This document shows positions 8,291-16,947 of a DNA stretch of 64,000 bases, one piece after another. The stretch lies in contig NZ_PJZH01000004.1 in the NCBI RefSeq assembly GCF_002858715.1, positions 62,001 through 126,000 on the forward strand. Reading direction: 5' to 3'. Every line of letters begins with the position of its first letter. Position 1 is the stretch's first letter. Made by a program: the position numbers and the translations under genes. The notes under the pieces were generated by a model that did not search any database, had not been told where the DNA came from, and saw only the letters and a program-made list of their open reading frames with translations. This DNA is from Chimaeribacter coloradensis (GTDB lineage Bacteria; Pseudomonadota; Gammaproteobacteria; Enterobacterales; Enterobacteriaceae).

Positions 8291-8826
8291 TACGCCTCCT
8301 TCTCTTTGCGGTCGCCGGCGGCCGGCAACGGGGCCAGCTGCGGGATTTCACCGGTTTCGGCCAGGCTTTTAAACCGGCGCAGGGCTTTGCCCAGGGTCTC
8401 TTTGGGCACCAGGTCAAACATGGAGGTGAGCTTCTCACCCAGCGCGCCGCCCGGTGGGTCAAACCGCACCTCCAGCGTCAGCTCCGTGCCTTTATTGCCC
8501 GGTGCCGGGGCGAAGCTGAGGCGGCCCTCATTCGGCATATCTGCGCCTTTCAGCGATCGCCAGAGGATGAACTGCCCCTCGGCCTCATCCACAATGCGCA
8601 CCTGCCAGTCAAATTTCTTGCCCAGCGGCCCCTCGACCCGCCAGCGGGATTCGGTGTCACTCAGCACCTCAATATCGGCAAAGTGGCCCATCACCAGAGG
8701 CAGGGTGTCAGGCTGCCGCCAGAGCCGGTGCAGCTCTGCCGCCGGGCGGCCAATGGTAATCCAGCGGCGGATCACCGGCTCATCACTGCCTTTCACCCCG
8801 GTGGCATCAAGATAAGAGTCTTGCAA
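8290..8826 (-). CDS. SRPBCC (cyclase/dehydrase, START-like) protein
   Basis: A 178-residue protein with the helix-grip pattern of the SRPBCC superfamily: an early VIRRWITIGRPAAELHRLWRQ, then FADIEVL, WRVEGPLGKKFDWQVRI and a long amphipathic C-terminal helix. Members bind hydrophobic ligands or act as cyclases; nothing here fixes the ligand. The protein lacks a signal peptide and should be cytoplasmic. The charged tail GDRKEKEA follows the helix. It is the first gene of a two-gene operon with the zinc dehydrogenase, overlapping by one base. This pairing is common in bacterial genomes near other general stress genes, but the joint role is unknown to me. Confidence 0.75.
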   Translation of the reverse strand: MQDSYLDATGVKGSDEPVIRRWITIGRPAAELHRLWRQPDTLPLVMGHFADIEVLSDTESRWRVEGPLGKKFDWQVRIVDEAEGQFILWRSLKGADMPNEGRLSFAPAPGNKGTELTLEVRFDPPGGALGEKLTSMFDLVPKETLGKALRRFKSLAETGEIPQLAPLPAAGDRKEKEA

Positions 8827-9029
8827 AATCGTCCCCTCCTGGTTGCTTGCACAAAAGGCGGCACAACACCCCGCCCAGCATCACTCCTATACAGTTAAGC
8901 AAACTTCAGACAATTCACCGGAAAATGAGGCGAATTTGCAGGGAATGGGTGGGGAGGAGGGGAATAGGGATGATAATGCGATAAACGTCGGGTGCTTATC
9001 AGCCCGATAAACACAGTAAATATGAAGAA

Positions 9030-9851
9030 TCAGCCTGCTTTATGCCGAAAAAGCCTGCCGCCCGCATGCGCCAGCACAAATACCGCCGCCTGGATCAGGA
9101 CGATCACCGGGCCGGTGGCGGCGTCGAGGTAGAAGCTGAGGTAGGTGCCGCTGATACACGAGCACACCGAGACCAGCACGGCGACGGTGAGCATCGCCGG
9201 GAAGCGGCGGCAGAGCTGGAAGGCGGTGATGCCGGGGGTGATCAGCATCGCGATCACCAGAATCACCCCTACCGCCTGGAGCGCGGCGACGATGGTCAGC
9301 GCCAGCAGGGCCAGCAGGCCGTAATGCAGCAGCGTGACCGGCAGGCCGCTGATGCGCGCCTGTGCCGGGTCAAAGCAGAACAGCACCAGATCGCGCTGTT
9401 TCAGCAGCACTATCGCCGTGACTATCAGAGCGATCGCCAGCGTCTGCACCAGCTCCGCGTGGCTGATACCCAGCACATTGCCGAACAGCAGGTGCGTCAG
9501 GTGCTGGTCGGTGTCGAGGCGGGAGAACATCACCAGCCCGATGGCGAACATCCCGGAGAAGACGATGCCCATCACCGCATCCTCCTTCACCCGGCAGTGG
9601 TCGCGGATAAAGCCGGTCGCCAGCGCGCACACCATGCCGGAGCCAAATGCGCCGATCACCAGCGGCAACCCGGCCAGCCAGGCCAGCACCACGCCCGGCA
9701 GCACCGCATGGGCTATCGCATCGCCCATCAGAGACCAGCCTTTCAGCACCAGAAAGCAGGAGAGCAGGGCGCAGACGATGCCGACCGCCACCGAGGCGAG
9801 CAGGGCGCGCTGCATAAAGGCAAACGACAGCGGTTCCGTCAGCCATTCCAT
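9030..9851 (-). CDS. sitD: manganese/iron ABC transporter permease SitD
   Basis: Second permease of the Sit metal importer, 273 residues with about eight membrane helices. The motif [19 protein letters not shown] is the family signature (metal ABC-3 permeases), shared with SitC. I placed the start at 9851 because GGAGGAAAG lies directly upstream; the in-frame extension to 9998 reads through sitC in another frame and is low-complexity. The start overlaps the sitC stop by 13 bases. This is the last gene of sitABCD, which imports Mn2+ (and Fe2+) across the inner membrane. Confidence 0.93.
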   Translation of the reverse strand: MEWLTEPLSFAFMQRALLASVAVGIVCALLSCFLVLKGWSLMGDAIAHAVLPGVVLAWLAGLPLVIGAFGSGMVCALATGFIRDHCRVKEDAVMGIVFSGMFAIGLVMFSRLDTDQHLTHLLFGNVLGISHAELVQTLAIALIVTAIVLLKQRDLVLFCFDPAQARISGLPVTLLHYGLLALLALTIVAALQAVGVILVIAMLITPGITAFQLCRRFPAMLTVAVLVSVCSCISGTYLSFYLDAATGPVIVLIQAAVFVLAHAGGRLFRHKAG

Positions 9852-10708
9852 CCGCTTTCCTCCCGGGCGTGGCGGCGGGCGCGCCACGCCCCCAGCAGCC
9901 CATGTTTGGGGGCGAACAGGAACGCCAGCAGGAACAGCAGGGTTTGCAGCGTCACAATCACCCCACCGGTCGCGCCGTCGAGATAGAAACTGAGCCACGC
10001 GCCCATCGCGCTGGTGAACGCGCCGATCAGCACCGCCAGCAGCAGCAGGCGCGGGAAGCGGTCAGTGAGCAGGTAGGCCGTCGCGCCCGGCGTAATCACC
10101 ATCGCGATCACCAGAATCGCCCCCACGGTTTGCAGCGCCGCCACCGTGCAGGCGCTGAACAGCGTGAAAAAAATGAGCTTCAGCCGCAGTGGTAACAGCC
10201 CCACGGTGCGCGCGTGGCCTTCGTCAAAAAAGACCACCAGCAGATCTTTCCACAGGCAGAGCAGCACCAACAGCGTTACGCCGATGATGATCTGCACCTG
10301 CATCACATCCTCATCGGCAATGCCGAGGATATTGCCGAACACAATCGACTGGATGTTCACCGACGTGGGGTTAAGGGAGATAATCAGCAGCCCGGCGGCA
10401 AAAAAGGTCGAGAACACAAAGCCGATGATCGCGTCCTCACGCAGCCGGGTCAGGTGGCGGATCAAGGCCATCGCCACGGCAGCCAGCATCCCGGTCAGGA
10501 ACGCGCCTGCCGCGTAGGGCAGGCCGAGCGCATAGGCCCCGGCAACGCCCGGCACCACCGAGTGGGAGAGCGCATCCCCCATCAGTGACCAGCCCTTCAG
10601 CATCAGGTAGGCGGAGAGAAAGGCGCAGGCCGCGCCCACCAGCCCGCTGACCCAGATCGCCTTGAGCATGTAGTCATACCGCAGCGGCAACAGCAGCAGA
10701 TCGATCAT
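9839..10708 (-). CDS. sitC: manganese/iron ABC transporter permease SitC
   Basis: First permease of the Sit importer, 289 residues. It carries the same [19 protein letters not shown] signature as SitD and the metal ABC-3 C-terminal motif [11 protein letters not shown]. About eight hydrophobic segments are visible, ending in a basic tail (RARRHAREE). It overlaps sitB upstream by four bases and sitD downstream by 13, so the operon is tightly coupled. Confidence 0.93.
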   Translation of the reverse strand: MIDLLLLPLRYDYMLKAIWVSGLVGAACAFLSAYLMLKGWSLMGDALSHSVVPGVAGAYALGLPYAAGAFLTGMLAAVAMALIRHLTRLREDAIIGFVFSTFFAAGLLIISLNPTSVNIQSIVFGNILGIADEDVMQVQIIIGVTLLVLLCLWKDLLVVFFDEGHARTVGLLPLRLKLIFFTLFSACTVAALQTVGAILVIAMVITPGATAYLLTDRFPRLLLLAVLIGAFTSAMGAWLSFYLDGATGGVIVTLQTLLFLLAFLFAPKHGLLGAWRARRHAREESGWNG

Positions 10709-11484
10709 ACCGTGCCCCCGGCCACCGCGTCCGGCAGGTTCAGTGAAGAGAGCACACCGCCGAACGCGCGCTCCAGGTTGGCGCGGGTGAAGGTCTCCGC
10801 CAGCGGCCCGGCGGCCAGCACCGTGCGGTTAATCAGCACCGCGCTGTCGCAGAAGGCGGGCACACTGCTGAGGTTGTGGGTTGACACCAGAATCAGGTGC
10901 CCCTCGGCGCGCAGCGCCTTCAGCAGGTCAACAATCGCGTTCTCCGTCTGCACATCCACGCCGGTGAACGGCTCATCCAGCAGCAGCACCCGCCCCTGTT
11001 GTGCCAGCGCCCGCGCCAGAAACACCCGCTTTTTCTGGCCGCCGGAAAGCTCACCAATCTGCCGGTGCTGCAACGCCGTCAGCCCGACGCGCGCCAGCGC
11101 CTCGTCCACCTGCTGGTGATCCTCTTTTGAAGCGATGCGCAGGAAATTCATCCGGCCGTAGCGCCCCATCATCACCACATCCCGCACCAGCACCGGGAAG
11201 TGCCAGTCCACCTCCTCGGCCTGCGGCACATAGGCGATGCGGTTCTGCTTCAGCGCAAGGCGGATGGGCCGGCCATCCAGCGTCACGCGCCCGGCAGAGG
11301 GGCGCACCATCCCCATGATGCTTTTGAACAGCGTGGACTTGCCGCTGCCGTTGACGCCAATCAGCGCGCAGAGCATTCCGCCCTGCAACCGGAAACTGGC
11401 CCCCTCCAGCGCGGTGTGGCCGTTACGGTAGGTGACGCTCATGCCTTCCACCGCCAGGTGCGGCAGCGCTGCGGATGCGTTCAT
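10705..11484 (-). CDS. sitB: manganese/iron ABC transporter ATPase SitB
   Basis: Cytoplasmic ATPase of the Sit importer, 259 residues. Walker [10 protein letters not shown] lies at about 43-51, the Q-loop at [10 protein letters not shown], the signature as LSGGQKKR near 145, and Walker [13 protein letters not shown] near 165. The sequence [14 protein letters not shown] is characteristic of the zinc/manganese importer ATPases. It overlaps sitA upstream and sitC downstream by four bases each. Confidence 0.94.
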   Translation of the reverse strand: MNASAALPHLAVEGMSVTYRNGHTALEGASFRLQGGMLCALIGVNGSGKSTLFKSIMGMVRPSAGRVTLDGRPIRLALKQNRIAYVPQAEEVDWHFPVLVRDVVMMGRYGRMNFLRIASKEDHQQVDEALARVGLTALQHRQIGELSGGQKKRVFLARALAQQGRVLLLDEPFTGVDVQTENAIVDLLKALRAEGHLILVSTHNLSSVPAFCDSAVLINRTVLAAGPLAETFTRANLERAFGGVLSSLNLPDAVAGGTV

Positions 11485-12422
11485 TGGTTAAACCCCTTCG
11501 CGATGGTGTCAACCGTGACAGTGAGCAGATCGAGGTAGGCCGGCACCGGGCCGCCGGCCGCGGAGAGGGAGTCAACATACAGCACGCCGCCGTAGCGTGC
11601 GCCGGTCTCCTTGCTGACCTGACGCGCCGGTTTGTCGGAGATGGTGCTTTCGCTGAACACCACCGGCACCTGGTGTTCGCGCACCTGGTCGATCACCTGC
11701 CGCACCTGTTGCGGGGTGCCTTGCTGGTCGGCATTGATCGGCCAGAGATAGAGCTCTTTCAGCCCGTAGTCACGCGCCAGGTAGCTGAACGCCCCCTCGC
11801 TGGTGACCAGCCAGCGCTGTGCAGGTGGGATGTTATTGAGGCGGGCGCGCAGCGGCGCATCCAGGGCGCGGATTTTATCGGCGTAGGCGCGGGCGTTGCG
11901 GTTATAGGTGTCACGGTTGGCGGGGTCATACTTCACCAGCGCCGCGCGGATGTTGTCGATATAGATCAGCGCATTCTGCGGGGACATCCAGGCGTGGGGG
12001 TTGGGGTTGTTGCGGTAGGGGCCGTCACGGATCGGCACCGGCGTGATGCCCTGGGTGATCACCACCGACGGCACGTCGCGCACATTCTCAAAGAAGCGGC
12101 TGAACCAGCGCTCCAGGTTCAGCCCGTTCCACAACACCAGATCCGCAGACTGGGTTTTGACGATGTCACGCGGCGTGGGCTGGTAGTCATGGATTTCCGC
12201 GCCGGGACGGGTGATCGACTCCACCACGGCGGCGTCGCCGGCCACGTTTTGCGCCATGTCCTGAATCACGGTAAAGGTGGTCAGGACCCGGAACTTTTTT
12301 TCGGGCGCCCCCTCAGCCTGCGCGCTGCCGGTAAACAACGCCACCAGCATGCTTACCAGCATCAGCCGCAGCGTAAACGGTGAGCGGCCATATAACCCCA
12401 GCAGTTGCCTGAATCGTGCCAT
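11481..12422 (-). CDS. sitA: periplasmic manganese-binding protein SitA
   Basis: Substrate-binding protein of the cluster 9 metal family, 313 residues. A signal peptide ends at about AQA|EG near residue 37; because the N-terminus is long, a later Met in the [10 protein letters not shown] segment could be the true start. Metal ligands expected for the family can be seen as the His in [15 protein letters not shown], the His in NPHAWMSPQ, the Glu in [15 protein letters not shown] and a C-terminal Asp in LYVDSLS. It is the first gene of sitABCD and lies 210 bases from the divergent mntR, with the operator between. Confidence 0.93.
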   Translation of the reverse strand: MARFRQLLGLYGRSPFTLRLMLVSMLVALFTGSAQAEGAPEKKFRVLTTFTVIQDMAQNVAGDAAVVESITRPGAEIHDYQPTPRDIVKTQSADLVLWNGLNLERWFSRFFENVRDVPSVVITQGITPVPIRDGPYRNNPNPHAWMSPQNALIYIDNIRAALVKYDPANRDTYNRNARAYADKIRALDAPLRARLNNIPPAQRWLVTSEGAFSYLARDYGLKELYLWPINADQQGTPQQVRQVIDQVREHQVPVVFSESTISDKPARQVSKETGARYGGVLYVDSLSAAGGPVPAYLDLLTVTVDTIAKGFNQ

Positions 12423-12488
12423 TGTTGCCCCCTTATCACGTCATCGGGTCGATCCCGCGGCCCGCCGCATCAGATCGATTAATAAACA

Positions 12489-12517
12489 GGTATAGCACAG
12501 GCTATATTTTATAGCAA
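12489..12517 (-). promoter_or_regulatory. sitABCD promoter overlapping an MntR operator
   Basis: On the minus strand TTGCTA (12512-12517) and TATACC (12489-12494) form a -35/-10 pair with 17-base spacing. The promoter is covered by a palindrome TATAGC-acag-GCTATA (12491-12506), which closely resembles the enterobacterial MntR box. A third half-site, TATAGC at 12510-12515, makes another perfect palindrome with the shared GCTATA (12501-12506), so MntR could occupy two overlapping sites. Mn2+-dependent repression of sitABCD is inferred. Confidence 0.8.
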
Positions 12518-12536
12518 AAGCAAAAGACAGCGAAAT

Positions 12537-12564
12537 TTGTTATGAGGCGCGCATGGTTTACAAT
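12537..12564 (+). promoter_or_regulatory. probable mntR promoter
   Basis: TTGTTA at 12537-12542 and TACAAT at 12559-12564 with 16 bases between them, about 70 bases before the mntR start. It does not overlap the MntR palindrome, so mntR may be weakly regulated or constitutive. Confidence 0.55.
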
Positions 12565-12632
12565 GAGCGCGGTCAAGATGCTAATACCGGAGAGGAGTGC
12601 CGGGGATTGGTCAGTAAAAATGAGGAACGTGA

Positions 12633-13100
12633 ATGACCCAGAACGACAAAACCAACCCGACCGGCAGTAACCCACTATTGGGTGTCGAAGAACATGTGCA
12701 GGGATTCTTACAGGTACGCGAAGCCCACCGCCGGGAACTGATCGACGACTACGTCGAGCTGATTTCCGATCTGATTGGCGAATTCGGCGAAGCGCGGCAG
12801 GTGGATCTCGCCGCCCGGCTTGGCGTGTCGCAGCCGACGGTGGCCAAGATGCTGAAACGGCTGGCTGCCGCCGGCCTGGTGGTACAGATGCCCTACCGCG
12901 GCGTGTTTTTAACGCCGGAAGGGGAAAAACTGGCGGTGGAGAGCCGCATCCGCCACCAGATTGTGGAGTCTTTCCTGCTGGCGCTGGGCATCAGCCCGGA
13001 AACCGCCCGCCGCGATGCAGAAGGCATCGAACACCATGTCAGTGATGAGACGCTGGAGATCTTCCGCCGTTTCACGGAGCAGGGCCGCAACCCGGCATAA
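12633..13100 (+). CDS. mntR: manganese-responsive transcriptional repressor MntR
   Basis: A 155-residue DtxR-family repressor. The winged helix-turn-helix covers about residues 50-90 ([24 protein letters not shown]), followed by the dimerisation domain with metal ligands in [19 protein letters not shown] and [16 protein letters not shown]. The His-His and Glu pattern matches Mn2+-binding MntR rather than Fe2+-binding DtxR. It is divergent from sitABCD, its likely main target, with a matching operator in between. There is a GAGGAACG ribosome binding sequence before the ATG. Confidence 0.94.
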   Translation: MTQNDKTNPTGSNPLLGVEEHVQGFLQVREAHRRELIDDYVELISDLIGEFGEARQVDLAARLGVSQPTVAKMLKRLAAAGLVVQMPYRGVFLTPEGEKLAVESRIRHQIVESFLLALGISPETARRDAEGIEHHVSDETLEIFRRFTEQGRNPA

Positions 13101-13110
13101 CCCTGTTTCC

Positions 13111-13138
13111 GGCTTATTGCCTGTGGCGGCAATAAGCC
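13111..13138 (+). terminator. 11-bp perfect hairpin after mntR
   Basis: GGCTTATTGCC (13111-13121) pairs perfectly with GGCAATAAGCC (13128-13138), ten bases after the mntR stop. There is no U-run, so it may act as a rho-dependent or processing element rather than an intrinsic terminator. Confidence 0.5.
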
Positions 13139-13597
13139 TGAACCCGCGTTAACTAAATTCCACGTTAACAAAGCCAAATAACGTATTTTGCTCCGTCGCC
13201 TGTTTTCGGTAACGTGGTGGCTGTCCCGTAACAGGTCACCTTTACCGGCTGCCTGACTGGCCGGGCATTTCTGCAAACCGTTACTCCCGTTATTATGGCC
13301 ATTCCGCTGAGTGGCCCTTTTTTTACCTGTTTTTTATTGCCGTTCTGATAATAACCGGAAAGGTTACCGGGGCTTTTCCTGTGAAAACCACAAGCAACTA
13401 TAAGGTTAGAAAAAAAAGCCATAAGCAAACCTGTTTTAATCCTTTCGCTTAGGTAGCGCATTCTTTAGCATGGGCAGGCAAACACACTTTTTATGTCATG
13501 AATGCCAGTTATTCATCTATAAATAAAAGCTCAACGCAGCAGATTATTTATTCAGCATCTTGCTGAAAATAGCGGCAATTGATAAGGAACAGGGGAT
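13139..13597. other. intergenic region upstream of the metN-type gene
   Basis: About 460 bases without a gene I can support. A minus-strand ORF (13165-13461) starts with a lipoprotein-like segment but has poor composition and no clear ribosome binding site. The AT-rich last 100 bases should contain the promoter of the metNIQ-type operon; I saw no tandem AGACGTCT-like MetJ boxes. Confidence 0.4.
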
Positions 13598-14617
13598 ATG
13601 ATCGTTCTTTCGAACGTGACCAAACAATTTAACGGCGATAAACAGCCGATTGTGGCGGTCGATAACGTCAGCCTGAGCGTTGAACGCGGGCAGATTTACG
13701 GCATCATCGGCTACAGCGGGGCGGGGAAAAGCACCCTGATCCGGTTGCTGAACGGGCTGGAAAAACCGACCTCCGGCGTGGTGAACGTCGCGGGGCAGGA
13801 CATCGCCCAGGCCAGCGGTGAGCAGTTACGCCGCGCCCGTCTGAAAATCAGCATGGTGTTCCAGCACTTTAACCTGCTCTGGTCGCGCACCGTCAGCGAG
13901 AACATCGCGTTCTCGATGCAGATTGCCGGCACACCGAAAACGGCGATCCGCCAGCGGGTGCAGGAGCTGGTGGCGCTGGTCGGGCTGCAGGGGCGTGAGG
14001 ATGCCTACCCCTCCCAGCTCTCCGGCGGCCAGAAACAGCGCGTCGGCATCGCCCGCGCGCTCGCCAACAATCCCGAAGTGCTGCTGTGTGACGAAGCCAC
14101 CTCCGCCCTGGACCCGCAAACCACCGACGCCATCCTTGAGCTGCTGCTGGACATCAACCGCAAGCTTAACCTGACCATCGTGCTGATCACCCACGAAATG
14201 CATGTAGTGCGCAAAATCTGCCACCGGGTGGCGGTGATGGAGAGTGGCCGGGTGGTGGAAGAGGGTGAAGTGATCCAGGTGTTTACCCACCCACAACAGC
14301 CGATTACCCGCCAGTTCGTCAACCAGGTAAACCAATACCAGCAGACGGAAGAGGCGTTTAACCCGCAGCTGGTGAAATCCCTGGGCGGCAACGTGCTGAA
14401 GCTGACCTTCACCGGCACCAACGCCCACCAGCCGGTGGTGTCAGAACTGGCGCTGCGCTACCAGCTGCCGTTTAACATCCTGCACGGCAAGATGACCCAG
14501 ACCGCCAACGGCGCGTTCGGCGAACTGTGGCTGCACGTCAACACCACGCCGGACCTGCTGGAGAAAATTTTGCACGACCTGCAACACCATGACATCAATA
14601 CCGAGGTAGTCCAATGA
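13598..14617 (+). CDS. metN: MetN-type methionine ABC importer ATPase
   Basis: Cytoplasmic ATPase of a methionine-uptake-transporter family importer, 339 residues like E. coli MetN (343). Walker A GYSGAGKST at about 38-46, signature LSGGQKQR near 140, Walker B VLLCDEATSALDP near 165, and a C-terminal NIL regulatory domain from about 260 (LKLTFTGTNAHQPVVSEL) that senses substrate in MetN. The resemblance is clear, but this copy differs enough from E. coli MetN that it may be a paralogue for another thioether or D-amino acid. It overlaps metI by four bases. Confidence 0.87.
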   Translation: MIVLSNVTKQFNGDKQPIVAVDNVSLSVERGQIYGIIGYSGAGKSTLIRLLNGLEKPTSGVVNVAGQDIAQASGEQLRRARLKISMVFQHFNLLWSRTVSENIAFSMQIAGTPKTAIRQRVQELVALVGLQGREDAYPSQLSGGQKQRVGIARALANNPEVLLCDEATSALDPQTTDAILELLLDINRKLNLTIVLITHEMHVVRKICHRVAVMESGRVVEEGEVIQVFTHPQQPITRQFVNQVNQYQQTEEAFNPQLVKSLGGNVLKLTFTGTNAHQPVVSELALRYQLPFNILHGKMTQTANGAFGELWLHVNTTPDLLEKILHDLQHHDINTEVVQ

Positions 14618-15282
14618 TCGCATCCCTTTTCCCGCACCTGAAACTGGATCAGCTCTGGGCGGCCACGCTTGAAACGCTCTATATGACGTCGCTCTCCGGC
14701 ATCGCCACCTTTTTGCTGGGCATTGCATTGGGCCTGGCGCTGTTTCTGACGGCGCGCGGCGGCCTGTTCCAGAATAAGCCGCTCTACACGGTGATTTCCG
14801 TCATCGTGAACGTGTTCCGCTCTATCCCGTTCATCATCCTGATTGTGCTGCTGATCCCGTTCACCAAAACACTGATCGGCACCATCCTGGGCGCCAACGC
14901 CGCCCTGCCGGCGCTGATTGTCGGCGCGGCACCGTTTTACGCCCGGCTGGTGGAGATCGGCCTGCGTGAAGTGGACAAAGGCGTCATTGAGGCGTCGCGC
15001 TCGATGGGCGCGCGCGTCAGCACCCTGATCTTCCGCGTGCTGCTGCCGGAGTCCTCCCCGGCGCTGGTCTCCGGCATCACCGTGACGCTGATCGCGCTGG
15101 TCAGCTACAGCGCGATGGCCGGGGTCATCGGCGCAGGCGGCCTCGGCAACCTCGCGTATCTGGAAGGATTCCAGCGTAACCATAACGACGTCACCCTGGT
15201 GGCGACCGTGATGATCCTGATCATCGTGTTCATCATCCAACTGGTGGGCGATGTGATCACCTCCCTGCTCGATAAACGTTAA
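14614..15282 (+). CDS. metI: MetI-type ABC importer permease
   Basis: Inner membrane permease, 222 residues with five hydrophobic segments, matching MetI length (217). Landmarks are NVFRSIPFIILIVLLIPFTK and the cytoplasmic coupling loop EASRSMGARVSTLIFRVLLPES, followed by SAMAGVIGAGGLGNLA. It overlaps metN by four bases and is followed 16 bases later by the binding protein gene. Confidence 0.9.
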   Translation: MIASLFPHLKLDQLWAATLETLYMTSLSGIATFLLGIALGLALFLTARGGLFQNKPLYTVISVIVNVFRSIPFIILIVLLIPFTKTLIGTILGANAALPALIVGAAPFYARLVEIGLREVDKGVIEASRSMGARVSTLIFRVLLPESSPALVSGITVTLIALVSYSAMAGVIGAGGLGNLAYLEGFQRNHNDVTLVATVMILIIVFIIQLVGDVITSLLDKR

Positions 15283-15298
15283 CAGACGGAAAAATAAG

Positions 15299-16111
15299 AT
15301 GAAAAAAGCACTGACACTGTTGGCTGCGGCCACGCTCTCCGCCCTGAGCCTCTCCGCCTGGGCAGACACCCTGACCGTGGGCGCGTCCAACGTGCCGCAC
15401 GCTGAAATCCTGGAGCAGGCCAAGCCGATTCTGGCGAAACAGGGCATCGATCTGGAGATCAAACCGTTCCAGGACTACATCCTGCCGAACACCGCGCTGG
15501 CCAGCCGTGACATCGACGCCAACTATTTCCAGCATGTGCCTTACCTGAACAGCGTGCTGAAAGACCACGAAGGCGACAAAGACTATGACTTCGTCAGCGC
15601 AGGCGCGATCCACATTGAGCCTATCGGCATCTACTCCAAAAAGTACAAAAGCCTGAAAGACCTGCCGAACAAAGGCAAAGTCATCATGCGTGACGCCGTG
15701 GCGGAAGAGGGGCGTATCCTCTCTATTTTCGAGCGTGAAGGCGTGATTAAGCTGAAACCGGGCGTGAGCAAGACTGACGCGCGCATCAGCGACATCGTGG
15801 AAAACCCGAAAAACCTGCAATTCCTGCCGAACGTCGAAGGCTCGCTGCTGCCGCAGATGTATAACAATGACGAAGGTGACGCGGTTGTCATCAACGCCAA
15901 CTACGCGATTGACGCGGGCCTCGACCCGGTAAAAGACCCGATCGCGGTTGAGAGCGGTGAGAACAACCCGTATGCCAACATCATCACCGTACACCACGGT
16001 GACGAGAACAAACCGGACATCAAAGCGCTGGTGACCGTGCTGCACTCCAAGCAGATTCAGGACTGGATCCGCACCAAATACAAAGGCGCAGTGATCCCGG
16101 TTAGTAACTGA
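15299..16111 (+). CDS. MetQ/NlpA-family substrate-binding protein
   Basis: Periplasmic binding protein of the MetQ family, 270 residues. Typical motifs include VGASNVPHAEILEQAKP, FQDYILPNTALASRDIDANYFQHVPYL and IGIYSKKYKSL. The signal peptide ends at AWA|DT with no lipobox Cys, so unlike E. coli MetQ it should be soluble rather than a lipoprotein. It is the third gene of the operon and is followed by a strong terminator. The transported compound is probably methionine or a related sulfur compound; sequence alone does not decide. Confidence 0.88.
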   Translation: MKKALTLLAAATLSALSLSAWADTLTVGASNVPHAEILEQAKPILAKQGIDLEIKPFQDYILPNTALASRDIDANYFQHVPYLNSVLKDHEGDKDYDFVSAGAIHIEPIGIYSKKYKSLKDLPNKGKVIMRDAVAEEGRILSIFEREGVIKLKPGVSKTDARISDIVENPKNLQFLPNVEGSLLPQMYNNDEGDAVVINANYAIDAGLDPVKDPIAVESGENNPYANIITVHHGDENKPDIKALVTVLHSKQIQDWIRTKYKGAVIPVSN

Positions 16112-16132
16112 TTACCGCTCTGATTCGTCCAC

Positions 16133-16160
16133 AACCCGGAACTGGCTTCCGGGTTTTTTT
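16133..16160 (+). terminator. terminator of the metNIQ-type operon
   Basis: AACCCGGAA (16133-16141) pairs with TTCCGGGTT (16147-16155), followed by T residues to 16160. A near copy occurs at 17654-17681. Confidence 0.88.
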
Positions 16161-16191
16161 ATGGGCAAAATAAAATAAACAGAGATTTTTG

Positions 16192-16206
16192 TAGACGACT
16201 GGTCTA
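16192..16206. promoter_or_regulatory. NemR-like operator upstream of the tetR gene
   Basis: TAGACGACTGGTCTA contains inverted half-sites TAGAC/GTCTA with five bases between. It lies 20 bases before the regulator ATG, and a near-identical element precedes the DJ-1 gene, which points to autoregulation plus control of the target. Confidence 0.75.
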
Positions 16207-16226
16207 ATTAAGTCTAAGGTTACTTC

Positions 16227-16835
16227 ATGAACAAAACAACAGCACAGAAAACGGCCGGCACGCAACAGCGCATCCTGGATACCGGGTACCGCATTATGGC
16301 GGCCAAAGGGTTCTCCGCCGTCGGGCTGAACGAAATCCTGACCGCGGCCTCGGTGCCGAAAGGGTCGTTTTACAACTATTTCAGCTCCAAAGAGGCGTTT
16401 GGCGAAGCGCTGCTGAATTACTACTTTGATGACTATCTCACAGAGATGGGCGCGCTGTTTGCCCGGCAGGATCTCACTGCCGCCCAGCGGCTGATGGCCT
16501 ACTTTGAGCAGTGGCGGGATAACCAGTCCTTTGAGGATTGCCAGGGGAAATGCCTGGCGGTGAAACTCGGGGCAGAAGTGGCTGATTTATCAGAAGCGAT
16601 GCGTACCTCGCTCAGGCGCGGCACCGGGGCCATTACCCGGCATATCGCCGGGGTGATCAACCAGGGCCTTCACGACGGGTCGCTTCAGGTGGACGTAAAC
16701 GCCGATGAGACAGCCCAGAGCCTTTACCAGCTTTGGCTCGGGGCCAGCGTGATGGTGAAGATTACCCGTACCACGCAGCCATTTGACGCCGCGATGGCAG
16801 CGACCCGGCAGTGGCTTAACCTGCCGGCACAGTAA
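16227..16835 (+). CDS. TetR-family electrophile sensor, NemR-like
   Basis: A 202-residue TetR repressor with the helix-turn-helix at about 30-52 (GLNEILTAASVPKGSFYNYF). It resembles E. coli NemR in the ligand domain: Cys109 in KCLAVKLGAEVADLSE aligns with the redox-active NemR Cys106, and Lys178 in GASVMVKITRT aligns with the Lys175 that forms a sulfenamide bond with it. NemR senses hypochlorite, quinones and glyoxals. The partner gene here encodes a DJ-1/PfpI protein, fitting glyoxal or electrophile detoxification. A matching operator lies in front of each of the two genes. A second Cys at 105 is near the sensor Cys. Confidence 0.85.
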   Translation: MNKTTAQKTAGTQQRILDTGYRIMAAKGFSAVGLNEILTAASVPKGSFYNYFSSKEAFGEALLNYYFDDYLTEMGALFARQDLTAAQRLMAYFEQWRDNQSFEDCQGKCLAVKLGAEVADLSEAMRTSLRRGTGAITRHIAGVINQGLHDGSLQVDVNADETAQSLYQLWLGASVMVKITRTTQPFDAAMAATRQWLNLPAQ

Positions 16836-16857
16836 CCGCAGTACCCGCTTTCTTTGA

Positions 16858-16880
16858 AAACGCCTTACCGGCGTTTTTTT
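16858..16880 (+). terminator. terminator after the NemR-like gene
   Basis: AAACGCC pairs with GGCG(TTT) around TTACC at 16858-16876, followed by a T-run to 16880. The DJ-1 gene therefore needs its own promoter, which lies next to the second operator. Confidence 0.8.
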
Positions 16881-16892
16881 AGCGGCGAGTTT

Positions 16893-16907
16893 AAGACGAC
16901 CGGTCTA
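16893..16907. promoter_or_regulatory. NemR-like operator upstream of the DJ-1 gene
   Basis: AAGACGACCGGTCTA repeats the element at 16192-16206 with two changes. A further TAGAC half-site follows at 16911-16915, forming GTCTA-ttt-TAGAC with the shared half-site. This spacing would suit one or two repressor dimers between the tetR terminator and the DJ-1 start. Confidence 0.75.
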
Positions 16908-16947
16908 TTTTAGACAACCCTTACATTCTGATATTCGGAGAGACACC

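Noticed and set aside
7211-8815. Long plus-strand ORF (534 codons) across the alcohol dehydrogenase and SRPBCC genes
   Set aside because: It is the antisense of two genes with clear family motifs; its translation is His/Arg-rich with no domain.
13165-13461. 98-aa minus-strand ORF with a lipoprotein-like start in the mntR-metN gap
   Set aside because: Poor codon composition, no convincing ribosome binding site and no recognisable family; could not support it.
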